This document shows, in pieces, positions 52,671 to 62,997 of a stretch of DNA of 64,000 nucleotides. The notes under the pieces were generated by a model. It had not been told where the DNA came from and searched no databases. It was given only the letters and a program-made list of their open reading frames with translations. A program made the position numbers and the translations under genes. Numbering within the stretch: position 1 is the first letter of the stretch; every line of letters begins with the position of its first letter. Source of the stretch: Rufibacter roseolus. GTDB lineage: Bacteria; Bacteroidota; Bacteroidia; Cytophagales; Hymenobacteraceae. The stretch is taken from assembly GCF_017916365.1 (NCBI RefSeq), contig NZ_JAFMSU010000001.1:124001-188000 (forward strand). Reading direction: 5' to 3'.

Positions 52671-54182
52671 ATGAAAATACTCACCGCCGCCCAGACCCGT
52701 GCCGCCGATGCCTATACTATTGCGCAGGAACCTATCTCTCCCCTGGATTTAATGGAACGGGCCGCCGGGGCTTTGGTGCAGTGGTTGGAAGGCAAGTATT
52801 CTCCGGAGACTCCGTTTTACATCTTCTGCGGCCCCGGCAACAACGGCGGCGATGGACTGGCTGCGGCCCGTCTGCTCCACCACGATGGTTATGATGTTCA
52901 GGTCTTCCTACCAGAGGCCGCTCAGAACCACTCCGCAGATTTCACCCAGAACCTGGAGCGTTTGCCGCAGGAGGTACCCGTGACCAAAATCCAGAGCTCT
53001 GCCGATTTACCGTTTACCCTTCCGGCACAGGCAGTGATACTGGACGGACTGTTCGGGTCAGGGCTTTCCCGGGCGCTGGAAGGTCTTTATGCCGAGGTTG
53101 TCACTTACCTGAACGAACAAGAAGCCACCCTCATCGCCATCGACATCCCCTCGGGGCTATACGCCGATGCGCCCACCCCTAAGGAGAACACCGTTGTCCA
53201 CGCTGATGTCACGCTCACCTTTGAACGGCCAAAACTGGCATTTTTGCTGCCCGCCTCGGGCGCGTACGTGGGCACTTGGCATGTGCTGCCCATTGGCTTG
53301 CATCCTGATTTCCTGGCGCAGGTCTCCTCGCCGTACCATGTTGTTTTGCCAGAGACCGTGAAAGCCATTCTGCGGCCGCGCACCAAGTTCTCCCACAAGG
53401 GCACGTTCGGCCACGTTCTGCTGGTAGGCGGCAGTTACGGGAAGATGGGGGCCATCACCATGAGCGCGCATGCGGCTTTGCGGGCGGGGGTAGGGCTATT
53501 GACGGTGCAGGTGCCGCTAACGGGGTACGCCATTCTCCAGACCGCGGTGCCCGAGGCTATGGTGCTCACCGATGACCATGACCTGCACCTGTCCCAGTTC
53601 CCCGGTGAGCTCAGCAAATACCAATGCATCGGGATAGGTCCGGGACTTGGTCAGGCCGAAGATTCTCGTTTAGCCCTGGAAAGTCTTTTCCGGCAGAAGC
53701 TGCCGCCTCTAGTGCTGGATGCCGATGCCCTGAATCTATTGGCCTCTGACCGATTGCTGCGCCAGCAGTTGCCACCAGACAGCATCCTTACTCCGCACCC
53801 CAAAGAATTTGAACGACTCACCGGCCCTGCCACCGATGATTTCCACCGATTGCAATTGCTGCAAAGCTTCTGCGCAGAGCACACCTGCTACGTTATCCTC
53901 AAGGGAGCCCACACCTGCATCGGCACGCCAGGCGGCGAATTTTACTTCAACACCACTGGAAACCCCGGCATGGCCACCGGCGGCACCGGCGACGTGCTCA
54001 CCGGCATCCTGACAGGTCTCCGGGCCCAAGGCTATTCTCCCTTGGAAACCTGCCTCCTGGGCGTTTACCTGCACGGCCTGGCCGGTGACATCGCCGCTGA
54101 AGCTGAGGGCCAGACTTCACTTATTGCCTCTGATCTCTATAAATATCTGGGGGCTGCTTTCCGGCGCGTGTCCTCACGTTAA
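52671..54182 (+). CDS. nnr: Bifunctional NAD(P)HX epimerase / ADP-dependent NAD(P)HX dehydratase
   Basis: The 503-residue fusion has an N-terminal epimerase (about 1-210; YIFCGPGNNGGDGLAAARLL and DGLFGSGLSR) and a C-terminal dehydratase (about 220-503; GTFGHVLLVGGSYGKMGA, TPHPKEFERL and GNPGMATGGTGDVLTGI). It repairs hydrated NADH and NADPH: the first part interconverts R and S forms and the second restores NAD(P)H with ADP. Length and order are those of E. coli Nnr (about 515). It is probably a single-gene transcript: the PAP2 gene ends 110 bp upstream. Confidence 0.95.
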   Translation: MKILTAAQTRAADAYTIAQEPISPLDLMERAAGALVQWLEGKYSPETPFYIFCGPGNNGGDGLAAARLLHHDGYDVQVFLPEAAQNHSADFTQNLERLPQEVPVTKIQSSADLPFTLPAQAVILDGLFGSGLSRALEGLYAEVVTYLNEQEATLIAIDIPSGLYADAPTPKENTVVHADVTLTFERPKLAFLLPASGAYVGTWHVLPIGLHPDFLAQVSSPYHVVLPETVKAILRPRTKFSHKGTFGHVLLVGGSYGKMGAITMSAHAALRAGVGLLTVQVPLTGYAILQTAVPEAMVLTDDHDLHLSQFPGELSKYQCIGIGPGLGQAEDSRLALESLFRQKLPPLVLDADALNLLASDRLLRQQLPPDSILTPHPKEFERLTGPATDDFHRLQLLQSFCAEHTCYVILKGAHTCIGTPGGEFYFNTTGNPGMATGGTGDVLTGILTGLRAQGYSPLETCLLGVYLHGLAGDIAAEAEGQTSLIASDLYKYLGAAFRRVSSR

Positions 54183-54202
54183 CGGAGAAACAAAGCCGTG
54201 TT

Positions 54203-54239
54203 CGTTTAGGGGCTATTTTGCTGAAATCAGGCTTAAAGC
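54203..54239. repeat. Dispersed palindromic repeat, copy 21
   Basis: CGTTTAGGGGCTATTTTG is opposed by GAAATCAGGCTTAAAGC. It begins 20 bp after the nnr stop. Confidence 0.7.
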
Positions 54240-54304
54240 AGGTGCTCTTCTACTGCCCTTTAGGAATAAATGGGATGCCTATTGGCAACTTGCGTACCAC
54301 CATG

Positions 54305-55153
54305 TCATGCAAGGAACCACACCAGCATGAACTGCACCAGCATCATGCCATCTGCCAGGACCATGAAGTAGTACTGGGAACGGTACTCGTGCGCATACCA
54401 CACCACCAGCCCGGCACCAACACCCGCAAGCCCCAGGGCTACCCGCATGAAGGGGGCTGTTCCCGCCGGCACCAACACCGCGAACAGCAGCAGCATGAAG
54501 AGCGCCAACCTTTTGGTGTTCTGCACGCCAAACCTGGTAGGGAAAGTGACCGTCTGGGTGAGTTTGTCTTTGTGCACATCCCTGATGTCAAAGACCAGGG
54601 TAAGGGAGAAAAGAAACAGGAAACGCCGTAGGAATAGAATGAAGCTGTTACCGGAGAAAAGATCGCGGCCCATCTCCATCAAAGGCAACTGCACCGTAAT
54701 GGCAGACCAGACATAGGCAATAAGGAAAACCTTGAGGAAAGGAATATCTCGAAGCGGAATATAACCTTCACCCTCGGGCACCACCGGTACGGAGTACAGG
54801 CCTGCTACCACAAACAAATGCAGTAAAAACCAGAAATTCAGCTCAAATATGGCCGTCCAATATAGGTACACCACGCACAAGGCACTGGCCACTGAGATAA
54901 AGATCAATTCCAGCCGGTTTTTCCTGACCCATTTGGTGCGGGTGCTCAAAGGTACGTTCTGGTTGAATTTGTAAGGCACCAGCCCGTCTGCGTTATACAC
55001 AAAAAGGGTAGCGAAGAACACCATCCCACTCAGGCGCAGGGAAATAGGAATCCCGCTTAGCAGGTATGTCTCCCAGACCAGTGCCGCGGCACACAGTGAG
55101 ACGAATATATTGCTGTACAGAATAAAATCCAGGATTTTGCGGGGGATGCTCAT
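54305..55153 (-). CDS. UbiA-like prenyltransferase family membrane protein (degenerate first Asp motif)
   Basis: The 282-residue protein has about eight transmembrane helices. In UbiA enzymes the first motif is NxxxDxxxD. Here the equivalent place reads FVYNADGLVPYKF, with the first Asp but not the second. The second motif is better kept (FDIRDVHKDK, DxxxD). Such relatives are common in Bacteroidota and their substrate is unknown; loss of one Asp may mean altered or no prenyl transfer. It lies beside nnr, convergent with it, and downstream of ppa. The call rests on topology and the second motif. Confidence 0.65.
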   Translation of the reverse strand: MSIPRKILDFILYSNIFVSLCAAALVWETYLLSGIPISLRLSGMVFFATLFVYNADGLVPYKFNQNVPLSTRTKWVRKNRLELIFISVASALCVVYLYWTAIFELNFWFLLHLFVVAGLYSVPVVPEGEGYIPLRDIPFLKVFLIAYVWSAITVQLPLMEMGRDLFSGNSFILFLRRFLFLFSLTLVFDIRDVHKDKLTQTVTFPTRFGVQNTKRLALFMLLLFAVLVPAGTAPFMRVALGLAGVGAGLVVWYAHEYRSQYYFMVLADGMMLVQFMLVWFLA

Positions 55154-55270
55154 GCTACTTTTTGGTCAATGGCTTGTCTCACCATTTCTCCGGCAAAGTA
55201 CGCCTGAGGAGAACATAGGTGCAACACTATTCTTCGGTTTCTGGGCGGGTAGTACCCCCGGGCGGAAAAC

Positions 55271-55311
55271 ACAAAAGCGCCGCTCTCCTATACGGAAAGC
55301 GGCGCTTTTGT
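55271..55311 (-). terminator. Terminator after ppa
   Basis: ACAAAAGCGCCGCT pairs with AGCGGCGCTTTTGT around a small loop. It lies 22 bp after the ppa stop. Confidence 0.85.
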
Positions 55312-55332
55312 ACTGAACGATTTTTGAGTTGC

Positions 55333-55893
55333 TTAGCTGTTGGTTCTGAACGTGGTGTTGTACAGCTCAATGCTCTGCTCAATGATTCTGTAAGCATCTT
55401 CGCGGCCCAGGAAGTTCTCCACCACTACTTCTTTGTTCTCCAGTTTCTTATAGTCTTCAAAGAAACGCTGAATTTCCAGCAGGGTATGCGGCGGCAACTC
55501 AGAGATGTCATTGATGTGCTTCACAGACATGTCATTGGCAGCCACGGCGATGATCTTGTCATCTTCCTCGTTGTTGTCAATCATCTGCATCACGCCAATT
55601 ACCTTGGCATCAATAAGGCACATAGGGGCTACGTCAATAGAGCAAAGCACCAGGATGTCCAGAGGGTCTTTGTCATCGCAGTAGGTCTGCGGAATGAAAC
55701 CGTAGTTAGCTGGGTAGTGCACCGCCGAGAACAGAACGCGATCCAGTTTAAGCAAGCCGCTGTCCTTGTCTAATTCGTATTTCGCTTTAGATCCTTTGGG
55801 GATCTCAATGATTCCGGTTACTACTTTAGGGGCGTCTTCGCCGTAGTTTACATCGTGCCAAGGATTGCTGGCGTTTTTCGTGGTTTCTAACAT
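55333..55893 (-). CDS. ppa: Inorganic pyrophosphatase, family I
   Basis: From the ATG at 55893 the protein has 186 residues. The metal site is clear: [17 protein letters not shown], then [24 protein letters not shown] (in parts; DxDPxD type DDKDPLD). A start at 55929, right after the alkaline phosphatase stop TAG, would add 12 residues. It hydrolyses pyrophosphate to phosphate and drives biosynthetic reactions. It lies directly after a phosphatase gene on the same strand and may be cotranscribed with it. Confidence 0.93.
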   Translation of the reverse strand: MLETTKNASNPWHDVNYGEDAPKVVTGIIEIPKGSKAKYELDKDSGLLKLDRVLFSAVHYPANYGFIPQTYCDDKDPLDILVLCSIDVAPMCLIDAKVIGVMQMIDNNEEDDKIIAVAANDMSVKHINDISELPPHTLLEIQRFFEDYKKLENKEVVVENFLGREDAYRIIEQSIELYNTTFRTNS

Positions 55894-55929
55894 CTTAATT
55901 TCTGTATCTATTTTATCTCTCAGCGGCAT

Positions 55930-57597
55930 CTACCGCACGTATTCCAATAAAGCGCGCCCTGTCGTGCCGTTTGGCTCCTGAATGCGCAGCCACGCCGCTA
56001 TACTAGGCGCAATGTCAATGATCTCTGTGTGCACGGTAGACTCTCCGGCCGGAATCTGCCAGCCGTACCACAACAGCGGAATGTGGGTGTCATAAGCCCA
56101 GGGACTGCCGTGCGTGGTGCCTTTGGGCAAACCACGGCCGTAGTTCTCATACCAACCCGGCTGGAATGTAACCAACACGTCACCTGACCGGTAGGGCATA
56201 TACCCATTCTCCACCAGCATACCCACTCCCTTGCTCCAATGTGATTTCATCAGGGCATCGGCGGAGAAGGAGCGCAACACGCCGGGGAAACGCTGCATGA
56301 AACGGGCTGTTTCTTCCTGCAAAGCAGTCAGGTTGGCTTTTTTGCTTTCCACTACCGCATGGTTGAAATATACCTGCTGGTTCACGAAGGCACTCACCCA
56401 ATCGGCGGTCCCGAAGGTACGGTTCAGGTGCTTTTTCAGGGAATCGGCCATAACGCCGTTGTTGGTGTTACCCGCCGGAATACGCAGTTGCTGCAGATAA
56501 GTTGGGTTATGGGCAGCTCCGTGGTCAGCGGTGAGGAAAATAAGCACGTTTTCCTTGCCCAGTTGCTTGTCCAGAAACTTGAGGAAATCCGCCAGATCCT
56601 GGTCCAGGCGCAGGTAAGTGTCCTCTACCTCAATAGAATTAGGCCCGAACTGGTGACCTACGTAATCAGGCGTGGAGAAACTCATGGCCAGAAAATCTGG
56701 AACGGTGTTCTTGCCCAGGTTCTCGGCTTTAATGGCCTCTATCGCAAACTCCTTGGTATAGGTGTTGCCGGCCGGGATGGAGCGAAGGATGTCAAAGGTC
56801 TTGCCTCTCAGGGCCGGGATGTTGTGCGGGAATACGGGTTTGGTTTCTCCGGTGAAAGTACCCTCAAAAGACTGGTCATCAGAAGTGCTCTCGGTGTACT
56901 GGTCTATGGGCAACAGCGTGGTCCAGGGTTGGCTTGTGTATTGCTCGGGCAGTTTCCGGTTGTTGAAGGCCTGCACCCAGGCCGGCAGTTCCTGCATGTA
57001 GTACGTGCTGGAGATCATGTTGCCGTTGGAACCATCAAACCAGTAGGCGGCGTTGGCGGCGTGCCCGGCTGGCAGGATAGAACCGCGGTCTTTCAGGCTC
57101 AGGCCAATGACTTTGCTTTTCTGGTTTGTGGCCAATTTCAGCTCATCGGTGATGGTAGAGGAAATCATGTTCACCGGCGACATCTGTCCCGCAGCGGAAG
57201 TGCTGCCCACCGTCTGCACAGATTTGTCCTCGGCGCAGTAGATGTTGCGGCCCGTGGCCCGGTTAAACCAATCATTGCCTACAATCCCGTGCATGGCCGG
57301 CGTGGTGCCGGTGTAGATAGAAGCGTGGCCCGGGCCGGTATAGGTTGGCACGTAGTTGTAGTGGTTATTCCGGAAGTTGAAGCCTTCACCCATCAACCGT
57401 TTAAAGCCATCTTTTGAATATTTGTCCCAATAACGGTAGAGGTAATCGTAGCGCATCTGGTCTACCACTATCCCAATCACCAGCTTTGGTTTCTCTGGTC
57501 CTTTGGCGCTGGACTTTTTTCGTTGTGCCATTCCCGGGGTAAGTCCCATCAAGAGCACCAACGTCATTGCCCAACCCCAAACCAATCCTTTTCTCAT
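55930..57597 (-). CDS. Alkaline phosphatase family protein, PafA type
   Basis: The 555-residue exported protein has a signal peptide (MTLVLLMGLTPGMAQ). GIVVDQMRYDYLYRYWDKY (metal Asp), PTYTGPGHASIYTGT (catalytic Thr in a TGPGH context), then MSFSTPDYVGHQFGP and LTADHGAAHNPTYL (metal Asp/His) match the PafA alkaline phosphatase of Bacteroidota and Elizabethkingia. It should hydrolyse phosphomonoesters in the periplasm, less dependent on free phosphate repression than PhoA. The neighbours ppa (just downstream) and a divergent or upstream ATP synthase suggest phosphate handling. Confidence 0.9.
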   Translation of the reverse strand: MRKGLVWGWAMTLVLLMGLTPGMAQRKKSSAKGPEKPKLVIGIVVDQMRYDYLYRYWDKYSKDGFKRLMGEGFNFRNNHYNYVPTYTGPGHASIYTGTTPAMHGIVGNDWFNRATGRNIYCAEDKSVQTVGSTSAAGQMSPVNMISSTITDELKLATNQKSKVIGLSLKDRGSILPAGHAANAAYWFDGSNGNMISSTYYMQELPAWVQAFNNRKLPEQYTSQPWTTLLPIDQYTESTSDDQSFEGTFTGETKPVFPHNIPALRGKTFDILRSIPAGNTYTKEFAIEAIKAENLGKNTVPDFLAMSFSTPDYVGHQFGPNSIEVEDTYLRLDQDLADFLKFLDKQLGKENVLIFLTADHGAAHNPTYLQQLRIPAGNTNNGVMADSLKKHLNRTFGTADWVSAFVNQQVYFNHAVVESKKANLTALQEETARFMQRFPGVLRSFSADALMKSHWSKGVGMLVENGYMPYRSGDVLVTFQPGWYENYGRGLPKGTTHGSPWAYDTHIPLLWYGWQIPAGESTVHTEIIDIAPSIAAWLRIQEPNGTTGRALLEYVR

Positions 57598-57617
57598 TCG
57601 CTTTGAATTCTGTTATC

Positions 57618-57654
57618 TTTTAGAGGCTCTTTTTATCAAAATGCCTCCAAAACG
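57618..57654. repeat. Dispersed palindromic repeat, copy 22
   Basis: TTTTAGAGGCTCTTTTTAT is opposed by AAAATGCCTCCAAAACG. It lies 20 bp before the PafA-like start. Confidence 0.75.
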
Positions 57655-57674
57655 TAAATATAGTTGATAAATAC

Positions 57675-57708
57675 TTTGGAATGCCTTTTCTAAAAACAGC
57701 CCAGAAAT
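57675..57708. repeat. Dispersed palindromic repeat, degraded second copy
   Basis: TTTGGAATGCCTTTTCT is followed by AAAAACAGCCCAGAAA. It forms a tandem pair with copy 22, much as copies 13 and 14 do. Confidence 0.5.
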
Positions 57709-57737
57709 ATAATCTTGAGATAACAAGCCCTTAAAAA

Positions 57738-57771
57738 AGCAAAGCGCCCATTGAAAAATGGGCGCTTTGCT
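57738..57771 (-). terminator. Terminator of the ATP synthase operon
   Basis: GCAAAGCGCCCATT and AATGGGCGCTTTGC are perfectly complementary over 14 bp around GAAA. It lies 23 bp after the atpG stop. Confidence 0.9.
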
Positions 57772-57794
57772 CAGAAGTAAAGGTTGTCTTAAAT

Positions 57795-58685
57795 CTATCT
57801 TCCGGCTGCAAGCGCTTCGGCACCACCTACAATCTCCAGGATTTCGGTAGTGATGGCCGCCTGGCGGGTCCGGTTATAAGTCAGTTTCAATTGTTTCAGG
57901 AGTTCACCGGCGTTCTCGGTGGCTTTGTCCATGGCCGTCATCCGGGCACCGTGCTCAGAGGCGTTAGACTCCAACACCGCCTTGTATACCTGGATCTTCA
58001 GAGATTTAGGAATCAACTGCTCAATGATTTCCTCTTTAGAAGGCTCAAAGATGTAGTCCAGGTTGGTGTTGACGTTGGCCTGCTCAGTGGTGTTTTCCTG
58101 AATAGGCAGGAACTGCTCCGTGCGGATGATCTGCGTAGCCACGTTTTTGAACTCGTTGTACACAATATCCACTTGGTCGTAACGACCAGCCCGGAAACCT
58201 TCCATGGCTTGCTCGGCGGCTACGCGTACGGTTTCAAAAGACAGGTTACCAAATACGCCCGTGAAATCACCGGCCATTGGCATGTTGCGCTTGTTGAAGT
58301 ACTCGTGGCCTTTCTTCCCGATAGCCATGATCTCAATATTACCGGCCGCTGCCTGGGCACTGTACCGCTCATTCACGAGGTTGTTCACCGCTTTCATCAC
58401 GTTAGAGTTGAAAGCACCGCACAAACCACGGTCTGAGGTAACGGCAATAATCAACACCCGTTGCACATCACGCTTCTGTGAATACACGTTCTCGCCGGCC
58501 TCTCCGTTTACTTGGGAAAGGTTAGACAGAATGCTGTTGAGGCGCTGGGCATACGGACGCATGCGCAGGATATTGTCCTGAGCCCGGCGCAGTTTAGCCG
58601 CCGCCACCATTTTCATGGCTTTGGTGATTTGCTGCGTAGATCCTACAGAAACAATGCGGTTACGTACTTCTTTTAAACTTGCCAT
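57795..58685 (-). CDS. atpG: ATP synthase gamma subunit
   Basis: The 296-residue protein has the usual termini: MASLKEVRNRIVSVGSTQQITKAMKMVAAAKL, given in parts as the N-terminal coiled coil, and RTRQAAITTEILEIVGGAEAL at the C-terminal coiled coil. It forms the rotating central stalk within the alpha3-beta3 head. It is the last gene of the operon, 72 bp after atpA. The beta subunit is encoded elsewhere. Confidence 0.97.
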   Translation of the reverse strand: MASLKEVRNRIVSVGSTQQITKAMKMVAAAKLRRAQDNILRMRPYAQRLNSILSNLSQVNGEAGENVYSQKRDVQRVLIIAVTSDRGLCGAFNSNVMKAVNNLVNERYSAQAAAGNIEIMAIGKKGHEYFNKRNMPMAGDFTGVFGNLSFETVRVAAEQAMEGFRAGRYDQVDIVYNEFKNVATQIIRTEQFLPIQENTTEQANVNTNLDYIFEPSKEEIIEQLIPKSLKIQVYKAVLESNASEHGARMTAMDKATENAGELLKQLKLTYNRTRQAAITTEILEIVGGAEALAAGR

Positions 58686-58757
58686 TAAGTTGCGTCAAGT
58701 ATAAACAGAGAAAAAAGAGCACGCGTGTAACCGCTATGCTCTTCTTCTGTTGATTAA

Positions 58758-60338
58758 TTATTTACGATATCTGGCTGTGAGGTCGCGCGCTACTTGTTTC
58801 AGCGTATCGGTCACATTATCATCAATCTTACCGGCTCTCAAAGCATCCAGTACCGGACGGTGCTGGGCGTTCAAGGTTCTGGTAAAGTCTTTCTCAAAGG
58901 TACGCACCTCGTTTACTGGCACGTCATCAATGAGACCATTGGTACAGCAGTAAATCATAGCTACCTGGTCTTCTACCGCTACCGGAGAGAACTGAGGCTG
59001 CTTCAATACTTCAAGGTTTCTACGGCCACGCTCAATGGTCAATTTAGTAGCGGCATCCAGGTCAGAACCGAACTTAGCGAAGGCTTCCAATTCACGGAAC
59101 TGCGCTTGGTCCAGTTTCAAAGTACCAGCCACTTTCTTCATTGACTTGATCTGAGCAGAACCACCCACGCGAGATACCGAGATACCTACGTTGATTGCCG
59201 GGCGGATACCAGAGTTGAACAAGTTAGTTTCCAAGAAGATCTGACCATCGGTGATAGAGATCACGTTGGTTGGGATATAGGCAGAAACGTCACCAGCCTG
59301 GGTCTCAATGATTGGAAGAGCGGTCAAAGAACCACCACCTTTCACTAAGTGACGGATAGACTCTGGCAAGTCGTTCATGTCTTGCGCGATAGAGTCAGAA
59401 GCGTTGATCTTAGCCGCACGCTCCAACAAACGGGAGTGCAGATAGAATACGTCACCTGGGTAAGCCTCACGTCCTGGAGGACGACGCAGCAGCAGGGACA
59501 CTTCACGGTAAGCCACCGCTTGCTTAGACAAGTCATCATAAACTACCAGTGCAGGACGTCCGGTATCACGGAAGAACTCGCCAATGGCAGCACCTGTAAA
59601 CGGCGCATAGAACTGCATTGGAGCAGGGTCAGCAGCCGGAGCAGCCACAACCACGGTGTAACGCATAGCGCCACCAGCTTGCAAGGCATTCACGATCTGC
59701 GCAACGGTAGAGGCTTTCTGGCCAATAGCTACGTAGATACAGAATACAGGCTCACCACGGTCAAAGAACTCACCCTGGTTGATGATGGTATCAATGGCCA
59801 CAGCAGTTTTACCTGTCTGACGGTCACCGATGATCAACTCACGCTGGCCACGGCCAATCGGAATCATGGAGTCAATCGCCTTGATACCAGTCTGCATCGG
59901 CTCATTTACCGGCTGACGGTAGATAACGCCTGGTGCTTTTCTTTCAATCGGCATTTCGTACAGTTCACCCACCAATGGGCCCATACCGTCGATTGGCTGA
60001 CCAAGGGTGTTCACCACGCGGCCTACCATGCCATCGCCTACGCGAACGGAGGCAATTTTATTTGTTTTCTTAACTGTGTCGCCTTCTTTGATGTCGCTCC
60101 AGTCACCCAACAATACCGCACCCACGTTGTCCTCTTCAAGGTTAAGAACAAGGGCTTGCAGACCGTTTTCGAACTCTAACAACTCACCAGACTGTGCCTT
60201 GGATAAGCCGTAGATACGAGCAACACCGTCACCAACTTGCAGAACCGTACCAACTTCTTCTAGTTCAGCTTCTGTTCTGAAGTTTGACAGCTGTTCTCTT
60301 AAAATCGCTGATACTTCATCAGGTCTAACTTCTGCCAT
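58758..60338 (-). CDS. atpA: ATP synthase alpha subunit
   Basis: The 526-residue protein has the P-loop [15 protein letters not shown] near residue 171, the region [19 protein letters not shown], and the signature [17 protein letters not shown]. It is the non-catalytic nucleotide-binding subunit that carries regulatory nucleotides. The N-terminus [16 protein letters not shown] binds delta. It follows atpH by 2 bp and precedes atpG. Confidence 0.98.
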   Translation of the reverse strand: MAEVRPDEVSAILREQLSNFRTEAELEEVGTVLQVGDGVARIYGLSKAQSGELLEFENGLQALVLNLEEDNVGAVLLGDWSDIKEGDTVKKTNKIASVRVGDGMVGRVVNTLGQPIDGMGPLVGELYEMPIERKAPGVIYRQPVNEPMQTGIKAIDSMIPIGRGQRELIIGDRQTGKTAVAIDTIINQGEFFDRGEPVFCIYVAIGQKASTVAQIVNALQAGGAMRYTVVVAAPAADPAPMQFYAPFTGAAIGEFFRDTGRPALVVYDDLSKQAVAYREVSLLLRRPPGREAYPGDVFYLHSRLLERAAKINASDSIAQDMNDLPESIRHLVKGGGSLTALPIIETQAGDVSAYIPTNVISITDGQIFLETNLFNSGIRPAINVGISVSRVGGSAQIKSMKKVAGTLKLDQAQFRELEAFAKFGSDLDAATKLTIERGRRNLEVLKQPQFSPVAVEDQVAMIYCCTNGLIDDVPVNEVRTFEKDFTRTLNAQHRPVLDALRAGKIDDNVTDTLKQVARDLTARYRK

Positions 60339-60340
60339 GA

Positions 60341-60901
60341 TTATAGTTTAGTAATGTATGGATTTTCTTTAAACTTGTTTTTCAATTTCTGCACGTTGGT
60401 TCTCACCGAGTTATCAATCTGCTGATCACCAATGCGCAGTACGTACCCACCCACAACAGCTGGGTTCACTACTTCTTGCAACTCTACCTGCATGCCACCG
60501 GTACGTTCCACCACCATTTGCTGGAAAGTAGCTCTAAGCTCTGGGGTAAGCGGCACGGCAGTAGTCACCGTTGCTTTCTGAATGCCTTTGAGGGTGTTGT
60601 ACTGTTTTACAAACTCAGTAGCCACTGATTCCAAAATGGCCTCACGGTTCTTTTGGGTGATGATCCGGAAAAAGGCCATAGTCAACTCACTCATGCTGCC
60701 TCCGAAAACGGAGTTAAGGATGGCGAGTTTCTTATCATGCTTTATAATCGGGTTGCGCAGTACTATGCTAAGGTCACGGCTTGCGTTCAAGGTCTTGGTG
60801 AAGGAAAGCATATCGGCGTATACTTTCTCCAGTGATCCTTGCTCTTGAGACAGCTCTAGCAGAGACTTGGCGTACCGGGAGGCAACTCTTTCGTCTGACA
60901 T
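60341..60901 (-). CDS. atpH: ATP synthase delta subunit
   Basis: The 186-residue protein has [20 protein letters not shown] at the N-terminus, and the C-terminal [21 protein letters not shown]. It joins the peripheral stalk to the F1 head. The gene lies 68 bp after atpF. Confidence 0.95.
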   Translation of the reverse strand: MSDERVASRYAKSLLELSQEQGSLEKVYADMLSFTKTLNASRDLSIVLRNPIIKHDKKLAILNSVFGGSMSELTMAFFRIITQKNREAILESVATEFVKQYNTLKGIQKATVTTAVPLTPELRATFQQMVVERTGGMQVELQEVVNPAVVGGYVLRIGDQQIDNSVRTNVQKLKNKFKENPYITKL

Positions 60902-60969
60902 TATTTCTCTTGCGTGTTTAAAACGATTCGCTTCCTTTTCTAGGGCGGGAAGCCGCTCGCCGTCCGTTC

Positions 60970-61464
60970 TTAGCTAAGGTGCGTGTCTTGCAGGTAGCTC
61001 TGTACCAGGGCACGCTGGGCCTGCTCATCCTGCAACTCACGTCTGATGAGTTTCTCCGCGATGTCAATAGACAGGGTAGCCGCCAGGTTCTTCACCTCGG
61101 TGAGGGCTGCCTTTTTCTCGTTCTGGATAGACACACGGGCTTGCTCAATCATGCGCTGGCCTTCTTCGTTGGCTTTGGCACGGGCACCTTCCACCAGGCT
61201 GGTGGCGGCGTCGGTAGCATCTTTGAGAATGCGGTCACGCTCAGCGCGGGCTTCGGTCAAAAGACGCTCGTTGTCGGCTTTGAGGGCCTGCATTTCCAGT
61301 TTGGCTTTCTCAGCCATGGAGAGGGCAGCGTCAATGTTGTCTTCGCGCTCACGCAGCGCCTTCATGATAGGCTTCCAGGCAAACTTAGACAACAGGAAAA
61401 GTACCACCAAGAAGGTGATGGTCTGCCAGAAAAGCAATCCGATACCAGGAGTTACTAATTGCAT
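60970..61464 (-). CDS. atpF: ATP synthase b subunit
   Basis: The 164-residue protein begins with a membrane segment (IGLLFWQTITFLVVLFLLSKF) and continues as one long charged helix (residues 30-164; EREDNIDAALSMAEKAKLEM and so on), the normal form of the peripheral stalk subunit. It dimerises. It follows atpE by 122 bp. Confidence 0.95.
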   Translation of the reverse strand: MQLVTPGIGLLFWQTITFLVVLFLLSKFAWKPIMKALREREDNIDAALSMAEKAKLEMQALKADNERLLTEARAERDRILKDATDAATSLVEGARAKANEEGQRMIEQARVSIQNEKKAALTEVKNLAATLSIDIAEKLIRRELQDEQAQRALVQSYLQDTHLS

Positions 61465-61586
61465 TTTGTTTCTTTTATAAGGGGCTGAAGGATTCTCCTT
61501 CTCTCAAAACTATGAACTCTACTTACTGTTATTGCGCCTCCCTGTCCTGACCAATCGTCAGGAAGGGAAACGCAACAAATGCATTC

Positions 61587-61859
<273 letters not shown>

Positions 61860-61876
61860 TTAAAAAAGAATTCAGA

Positions 61877-62953
61877 TTAATGGTGTGCTTGCGCAGCATG
61901 CGGGCCGTCACCAAAGCCCATATCATCATGGTGGTCATGTTCTTCTACCGCACCGCCAAAGTACATAGCAGACAGCAGCGTAAAGATATAGGCCTGCAAC
62001 AGCGCCACGAACAACTCCAGGAAGTTCATGAAGGTGGCAAACGCTACGCTCAATGGACCAATGGCAATGCTCTGGAAGATAAAGATCAAACTGAACAAGC
62101 TCAGGATGATGATGTGACCTGCGGTGATGTTGGCGAAAAGCCGGACCATCAAAGAGAAAGGCTTGGTAAAAATACCAATCACCTCTACCGGGATCATAAT
62201 GGGAGCCAACCACTTGGGAACACCCGGTGTGGCAAAAATGTGCCCCCAGTAAGATTTATTCCCGTTGAATACCGTCAGGATTAAAGTAAGGAGAGCCAAT
62301 ACAAGGGTAACGGCAATATTACCGGTTAAGTTAGCGCCACCAGGCAATAAACCCAGCAGGTTGTTGAACCAGATAAAGAAGAACACGGTGAGCAGGTATG
62401 GCATGAAGCGCTCATACTTAGGACCGATGTTGGTCTTGGCAATATCGTCTCGGATGAAAACAATGATGGGCTCAAAGAATGACTGCAGGCCACGCGGGGC
62501 TTTGCCGCGGTTCTTGCTGTAAGCACCGGCAATAGAGAAGAACACCAGGAACAGCAGAAGCACACTCAGAAAAAGCGAAGCCACGTTCTTGGTGATAGAG
62601 AAGTCCATTGGACCTACGTGCTCCGTTTCACCTTTCTCGTTCACCTTGGTGCGCGGCTCACCCTCTTCGTTGGCATAATAGATATGCCCGTGCTCCATCA
62701 CGTAGCCGTTATACGGCTGCAGTTCATGATGCTCGTTGTAGAACTTAGAGGCCAAGAACACATCCAGGCCATTTTCCCCATATAATATAACCGGCAAAGG
62801 CAGCACCACACCGTCGGCAAAATGCCAGGTATAATCATCGCCAATATGGTGGGAGATCATCTCCCCGGGGTTAAATTCTCCACCCTCGGCAGATTCTGCC
62901 GCCTGGGCTGAAAAAGTAAGAACAGTAAGCAGGAAAACGAGTATCTTCTTCAT
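61877..62953 (-). CDS. atpB: ATP synthase a subunit
   Basis: The 358-residue protein has an N-terminal extension with a signal-like segment (MKKILVFLLTVLTFSAQAAE) and about 60-120 extra residues before the conserved core, as usual in Bacteroidota. The core has FIWFNNLLGLLPGGANLTGN and PFSLMVRLFANITAGHIIIL with the essential Arg (VRLFAN). The His-rich tail (EEHDHHDD, AQAHH) could bind metal. It forms the proton half-channels with the c ring. Confidence 0.96.
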   Translation of the reverse strand: MKKILVFLLTVLTFSAQAAESAEGGEFNPGEMISHHIGDDYTWHFADGVVLPLPVILYGENGLDVFLASKFYNEHHELQPYNGYVMEHGHIYYANEEGEPRTKVNEKGETEHVGPMDFSITKNVASLFLSVLLLFLVFFSIAGAYSKNRGKAPRGLQSFFEPIIVFIRDDIAKTNIGPKYERFMPYLLTVFFFIWFNNLLGLLPGGANLTGNIAVTLVLALLTLILTVFNGNKSYWGHIFATPGVPKWLAPIMIPVEVIGIFTKPFSLMVRLFANITAGHIIILSLFSLIFIFQSIAIGPLSVAFATFMNFLELFVALLQAYIFTLLSAMYFGGAVEEHDHHDDMGFGDGPHAAQAHH

Positions 62954-62997
62954 TAAGAGCTAATTAAAAGCAATGGATTTTATGTAACCGCATTGCC

